Of a stretch of DNA of 64,000 nt, positions 58,901 through 64,000 are shown one piece after another. The stretch covers positions 434,001 to 498,000 of the forward strand of contig JALDNG010000079.1 of the NCBI GenBank assembly GCA_024349245.1, given 5' to 3'. This DNA comes from Neodontobutis hainanensis. Its lineage: Eukaryota > Chordata > Actinopteri > Gobiiformes > Odontobutidae. How positions within the stretch are numbered: the stretch's first letter is position 1; every line of letters begins with the position of its first letter. Below the pieces are notes generated by a model. That model saw only the letters and a list, made by a program, of their open reading frames with translations, searched no databases and was not told the origin of the DNA. Made by a program: the position numbers and the translations under genes.

Positions 58901-60640
58901 GGATTGTTAATAATGTCAATATTACACTCATAATTGCTAAATTTGTACAATAATGTGGGTAGATTTCTTTTACGGAGCAAAAATAAAATTTTGCAGCAAT
59001 GTGCCGTAAAGACACTTGACCTGTCTGTTCTTTGCTTCAGTCCAGAGTCAGTTTAAAAAAAAAAATTTCAACCTAACGAGATTTCTACAATATCAATAAT
59101 TATTATACTTTAGAGATGCTATCCTGATACTGTCTATATCAACAGTATTACCTTAATTAACCAAAGCCATAATACTACTAGGTATGCTTACCATTATCCC
59201 TGTTATTTTAAAAATAAATAGCTGTGTATTATTTTATGTAAATATTACAGCTATAAAAAAGTGCTTTTCAAATATCATAATGCAAAAAAGACAGCTCTGT
59301 TTGAGGTTGTGGAGAGAGGCTTGTTCAGCACAATGGATGTCATACTAAGCAACATGGACCATTCTCTACACTAGGCGATGGGGCAACAGTGACTTTGTAA
59401 ATGTCTGAGATTGTACAATGTTGAACGAGGCACTCTCTCTGCCAAAGGACTGCACAACAACTCTATATCAGATGAAGCTTAAGAGGAGACTTTTAACAGA
59501 ATTACAACAGAAGTTTTACCTTTAGGGATCAATCAAGTTTGTAATTGAATTCCCCTGACACTCTTGATTAATATTATTTTATAAAACATTTTTTTTTATT
59601 TCCAAGGTGAAAACAACTGCATTTGTGACCTAGCCATTGTAATTGTTATTTAGGATTATTTGACAATGTCCAAGCATGATACATTTTGAAAAAAGAATTG
59701 TAAAAACTTAATATAAAAACCTTGACAACTGGCTCTGATGGTATACGCTGCCACATTTCCATCCACCAACTCACAGTTTGCTATCTACTGTCCCATTCCA
59801 TGTGAAAGCACAATAACTCTAAGTATTTGGTCTTACATTCCTTGGCCTTTTAACCCCCCCTCCCAGACCGGCTTATTGTCCTGAGTTCAGGTCACTCATG
59901 GCCACTGGTCCATGTCAGCTTTCTCAGTGGGCGTATTTGACGGGCTTTCTGCTCCTCTGACAGCTCTCCAGGTCAGGACGGACAAAGGCAAAGATGTGAA
60001 GAGATTAGTTCTTTATTGAAGCACTGGCTTTGCTTGTAGAGGAATACTCAGACACGTACATAAAGTGTATTGTAATATGCACAAAGTTTTAATTATTTTA
60101 TTCTTCTGTTCATGTACATTCTTTATTAGTTTGTTTTTACAATGTACTGTGCCATCAAGCTGACATCAGAGTACCAAAATAGTAGGGTGCGATAACAAAA
60201 GGGTGGATCTAAACATACTTTAGACTGTTGATTGGTTGACAGTCAATCATTGTTTTTGTGCACAAAATGGAAATAGATTGGGAAACATAACATTGCAACC
60301 TTTTCTCAAACAATGCTTTTCTTGTTCTGAACAGTCGAGAAGAAAGAACGCTGCCTGGCCTTCATTGTTGCCATTTGTTTTCTATGGGATTGTGCTTGGA
60401 CGCAGATGCTTGACAATTTTGTCTCTTTTGTCTTGATCATAATAGTCTTTGTGTTTGTGTTGCACTCTTCTTTATTGAATTTATTGATGTCATTTCAAAA
60501 CATGCGAAATAAATAATGAAGACAGAGGCAAGCAGAATAATTTATAATTATTTCTGAGCCCTTAATCACCTGTTGCTGGCACTGCATTAAACTAATAATT
60601 TGTTACAAAAGCTGTCTTGTATTTGCACAGAGGATGTGTC
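52936..60640 (+). other. fbxl17: fbxl17 intron with non-coding islands
   Basis: No exon found. Less AT-rich islands that look like conserved non-coding elements lie at about 54050-54260, 55090-55200 and 58060-58560. Small simple repeats and poly(T) tracts are scattered through the rest. Confidence 0.4.
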
Positions 60641-60895
60641 GTTGGTATGTTTGTATGTTGGTATGTTTGTATGTTGGTATATGGTAAATACATAGATTTA
60701 CATATTGATTTATGCTTTATGTTCAACAGTATCATGTCTCATTATAAACAAGACTTAAATTTGTTTATTTTTTTAACAGTATCAGCTGATAGTTGTAGGC
60801 AGCTGTGAAGAATGTAACTTTGCTAATGTTTTTCTAATCCTGTACTAATGTTGCTAATGTTGCCAATGTGCTAATGTTTTTCTAATCCTGCATTT
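60641..60895 (+). repeat. Short tandem and direct repeats
   Basis: A 16-base unit GTTGGTATGTTTGTAT is repeated about 2.5 times at 60641-60680. A 21-base block beginning GCTAATGTTTTTCTAATCCT occurs at 60822-60842 and again at 60870-60890, a 48-base direct duplication. Confidence 0.85.
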
Positions 60896-61952
60896 CTTTG
60901 CTGTCTTGCTGCTTATACTTGCTCTTACCCACTCTTCGCTCATGTGGTGGCAGAGAAGAAGACGAGACAATGCTAGATTAATATTTTTACTATTGAACCA
61001 CAGGGCCAACCCTGTACTGCTCGGTGTAAACATGTGTGTTACTTTGATATTCATGTATGTAAGTGGGTCAATAGGGGCATTGATAGTGTGTGACCTTTTG
61101 ACCTGAGAGTCAGCAGCGGGCACGAATAACAGATCTAAAACGTCTCTTACGGCAGCCGACAGGGAAGTGGGGTCAGCGGGTTCCTCCCAGTTTTCTTCCC
61201 CTCCTGCCCCATCCATTGTCATCTTTCTGGCCTTTGTAACCCCTTTCATCTCAAACCGTAGTCAGCATCCCACGCCTGCCGTTACAACGGGGAATTACAA
61301 GAAGCCTGAGCGAGGCAGAGTCATCCTCGGAGGGGGCGGGGCTGTCCTGTCTGCTCTGTCACTTCATGCTGACACGCTATGAGCCCGAGTGACACTGATC
61401 CGCACCGTACTGTCTGGCCCAGAGAGTCTGACCTCCCTGACCCCCTCCTCAGAGCGCTGGGATAGACATGCCCTGTTTTTTGTTTGTCTTGTGTAAATCT
61501 ATGTGTGAGGAGGAACAGGAGAGGGAGCATGAAAAACCCAGGTCTCTGAGGAGGGACTTCCACCTCCAAAAGGTACACATCAGCAAAGCTTGGCTGTTTA
61601 TACAACAGAAGAAGAAAAGTTTCTGATGAAATGGGCGGAAAATGTGCTGGCTCAGGGAATGGCCATAGGTTCATAGGTTTGTCTGCTGTTGTTGGGGTCG
61701 AGGGCTAAGAGGAAAATGGAGCTACTGCTGAATGTGGAAGAAAGACGCTTTAAATGCCATTTTTGTATTCCCATGATAAACGGAAATATTGAAATATTTA
61801 ACTTGTACAGGTTTGGTCTGAGGTTATTCAACTGTAATAGTTTTGAACTATTGCAATTGTAATTGAAGGAGTTTGGATGATATACTTTCAGAGTTTTGTG
61901 AAATCATGTAAAGGACAATGTTCTGTAATATTGCTATTAAATATTAAAAGTA
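60896..61952 (+). other. fbxl17: fbxl17 intron, no gene seen
   Basis: No exon found. 61090-61450 is clearly less AT-rich than its surroundings and may be a regulatory island. Confidence 0.35.
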
Positions 61953-62018
61953 CTGTGGTGGCTCAATGGCTCACCTGGTAGAGCCCATACCCGAGTGACC
62001 CGGGTTCCAGTTCTACCA
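61953..62018 (+). repeat. tRNA-like SINE head, second family
   Basis: GTGGTGGCTCAATGGCTCAC, then CTGGTAGAG, then GACCCGGGTTCCAGTTCTAC gives an A-box-like and a B-box-like segment. It differs from the other SINE heads in the window. It is too short and mismatched to be a functional tRNA. Confidence 0.55.
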
Positions 62019-63928
62019 TACATCTATTGAAGCTATACGCCATACCGTTCAAGATGTCTGTGTTATATGCCTACATGTATATTAATGTACTATCCATTCT
62101 TTGATTTATTTAAAAGTTGTTGTTACATAAAATTATAACCTGCACTTTTGCACCTTGTGGTAATTTTATGTTTCACTGTGCTGCCATTTTATATTGTAGC
62201 TTTTTATGCTTCAGAATGGTGACACATATGAAAGAAATGAGCCCTTTGACCCCCTTTCAGAAAGATCCTGCCTGTAATAGAAGCAGCTGGACATTTGGGG
62301 ACTTCCTGCTGTGCACCTTTAGGGACTTTTACCAGACTGTGACAAGCTCCAGACATCCAAAGAAAACTGACCCTGCAAGCACATTGGCCTTGACAATGCA
62401 ATTTCCATGCAGCATATACACATCTTGGAGCTATTGTCGCTCCCTAACCTTACTCACACTCTTCTCACCTTTTGTCTGAATGTCATTGTCAACTTCTGTG
62501 CTGCTCTGAGAGCTTGAGATTAGGTGGCAGGACAAACACTGACACTCAATGGCTGCGCTAACTCTCGCCACTTGCTTTATCGAGTTTATATTGAAAGTTA
62601 ATGCTTAGTGGCAACAATTCAAAATCTAAAGCCCCTGTGAAAATTGTGGCTCTCATTCAACTTACAAAGTGTACTTTTTTAATGCAAGTCTGTTTGTCTG
62701 CTCCCAAACTTGCACGAGAACTGGAGTTGTTTCCGGAAAAAGCACAGATGTACTGCAGCTCCATCCATTTCACAAACATACAAGCCTAGTTAGAGCACTA
62801 CACGCACTGTGCTGTGTATAATGATGTGTCCTTCTGCAGCACAAGGTAAGATAAATGGAATATTTCCTCTGTACTTGTTTATGTAAGTCCCTCAGACAAA
62901 GTAGTGACATTGGAGTTCCAATTACCTGCGCAATATCAATGTGGTGCTTAGAACAGGGAGACTTGACTCCACTTGCGCTGATGGCTGTCTCTGAGGGTCT
63001 TTATTCTGGCGCCTAATACGTAGCGGCGTATAATTGATGGGCTGAGACTCATAGCGACTCGGCTCACATGCTGTGGGTGCCGACAGCATTGCAGCCTGGC
63101 AGTTAAGAGAATTGGCTTTTGTTTTCTGTGCCCACTAAATGTTAGGATCAAATGGCGCTGGTTTACTTCTGCCGACTTTACCGAAGATCGTGACTGTCAC
63201 CAACGTTAACAAGCTCTCGAATCGGCTGATAAATGTTCTGATTCGCAGACTGAAGTCGACATTGCAATGTGGATTTATGACCTTGTCATTAATGCCACAT
63301 AGAGACAACAAAACAAGGGATTTGTGTGATGCAGTTTCTTGGGAGATTTGATTTGGTGTTCTGGTCTTTTACTGTAAAGACTTTCATTTTTGAGTCATTT
63401 GCTTGTCTGGTTGGAATTTTTTATTTTTATAAAATAATGCTGCTCAAAAGCTGCCTTTTCAAACCACAAGAAAGACTCTCACAACAATATGTGATCTTTT
63501 GTTTCTGAAAAGCAATAGAATGATTTTGCTTAATGGCCTTTTTCTGTGTGAATATTAATCAAGTAATAATATTACACTAATGCCACTACAAACCTTTTAC
63601 GTGGTAACAATTCACATAAACTTCAAAGAGTTCTATGAAAAAAATGGCATCACAGTAAGAATGACTAAGTGTTGTCATTCTCAACTTTAATACCACCATT
63701 ATTCTCACCTGAGTAAATAATTGAATGCGGCAAAATAATAACGGCAGCTTTTCGATTGTTTCAAACTTAAAATTTAAAACTCGTCTTAAGGTTGGTAAGC
63801 GCCATGAGGTAGACTGGAGTGAGGCAGGTGTGCGCCGGTGGCATGTTACCTTTCTCTACCTTTCTGACCTCCTACCCTTGGTTTGCAGTCAAACCGAGCC
63901 CAACTTACTGGACCCTTTTTCTCTAACT
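62019..63928 (+). other. fbxl17: fbxl17 intron, no gene seen
   Basis: No exon found. 62890-63110 is a less AT-rich block with CCTAATACG and TATAATTGATGG motifs and reads like a conserved non-coding element. Confidence 0.4.
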
Positions 63929-64000
63929 GGGGCGGCAGCATAGCTCAGTGGTAGAGCGGCCGCCCTTCAACCGGCGGATGGGTGGTTCAATCCCCGCTCG
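63929..64000 (+). repeat. SINE head, cut by the window end
   Basis: TAGCTCAGTGGTAGAGCGG (A-box) and GGTTCAATCCCCG (B-box) match the heads of the SINEs at 2708 and 47545, but in plus orientation. The anticodon-arm region does not form a clean five-pair stem with a seven-base loop, so I call it a SINE head, not a tRNA gene. Its body lies outside the window. Confidence 0.75.

Noticed and set aside
63929..64000. A tRNA gene at the right edge
   Set aside because: The A- and B-boxes are good, but the anticodon arm does not fold correctly and the same head starts the SINE copies at 2708 and 47545.
1..64000. CRISPR array, bacterial operon or viral genome
   Set aside because: The window is vertebrate nuclear DNA. 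No regularly spaced direct repeats with unique spacers and no viral gene set were seen.

Overview
The window is vertebrate nuclear DNA, almost certainly from a teleost fish. Genes are split by GT-AG introns, many of them short. The repeats are of fish type: tRNA-headed SINEs with the GCTTTTATCC-type tail, L2/Rex1-like LINE 3' ends, hAT-like ends and long CA/TG microsatellites. All gene models below were built by hand from splice signals, reading-frame phase and remembered human family members; no search was run.

Layout, left to right. A three-exon CC chemokine of the CCL27/CCL28 type (+) lies at 259-1198. Then come about 5 kb of intergenic DNA with a SINE, an interleaved inverted repeat and a LINE 3' fragment. 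slc35d2, a nucleotide-sugar transporter with 12 exons (+), lies at 6633-9716 and converges on znf367, a zinc-finger gene with 5 exons (-), at 11518-13415. A divergent promoter region separates znf367 from habp4, with 8 exons (+), at 15065-17131. habp4 converges on cdc14b, a dual-specificity phosphatase with 14 coding exons (-), at 18041-27300. prxl2c/AAED1, a peroxiredoxin-like gene with 6 exons (-), follows at 28200-30323. It stands head-to-head with fbxl17, an F-box/LRR gene (+) whose first five coding exons span 32128-34883. From 34884 to the window end I find no further exon. That 29 kb reads as one very large fbxl17 intron, holding scattered repeats and several islands that look like conserved non-coding elements.

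The block slc35d2-znf367-habp4-cdc14b-prxl2c matches the human 9q22.3 order as I know it, while FBXL17 is on human 5q21. The prxl2c/fbxl17 boundary is therefore a synteny junction relative to human. The genes do not form a pathway. They are linked by ancient gene order, with two convergent pairs (3' ends about 0.1-0.3 kb apart) and two divergent pairs.

The most interesting point is cdc14b. It has two first exons, both splicing in phase 1 onto the same exon 2. The distal one (27192-27300) encodes the MKRKSERR-type N-terminus of vertebrate CDC14B. The proximal one (26280-26325) encodes an N-terminus that looks like CDC14A and has its own promoter-like upstream region. Other points worth a look are two long inverted repeats, a 31-bp tandem repeat carrying TTCnnGAA motifs, a dense NF-Y/E2F promoter at znf367 with a possible second internal promoter, and an unexplained open stretch inside the largest cdc14b intron.
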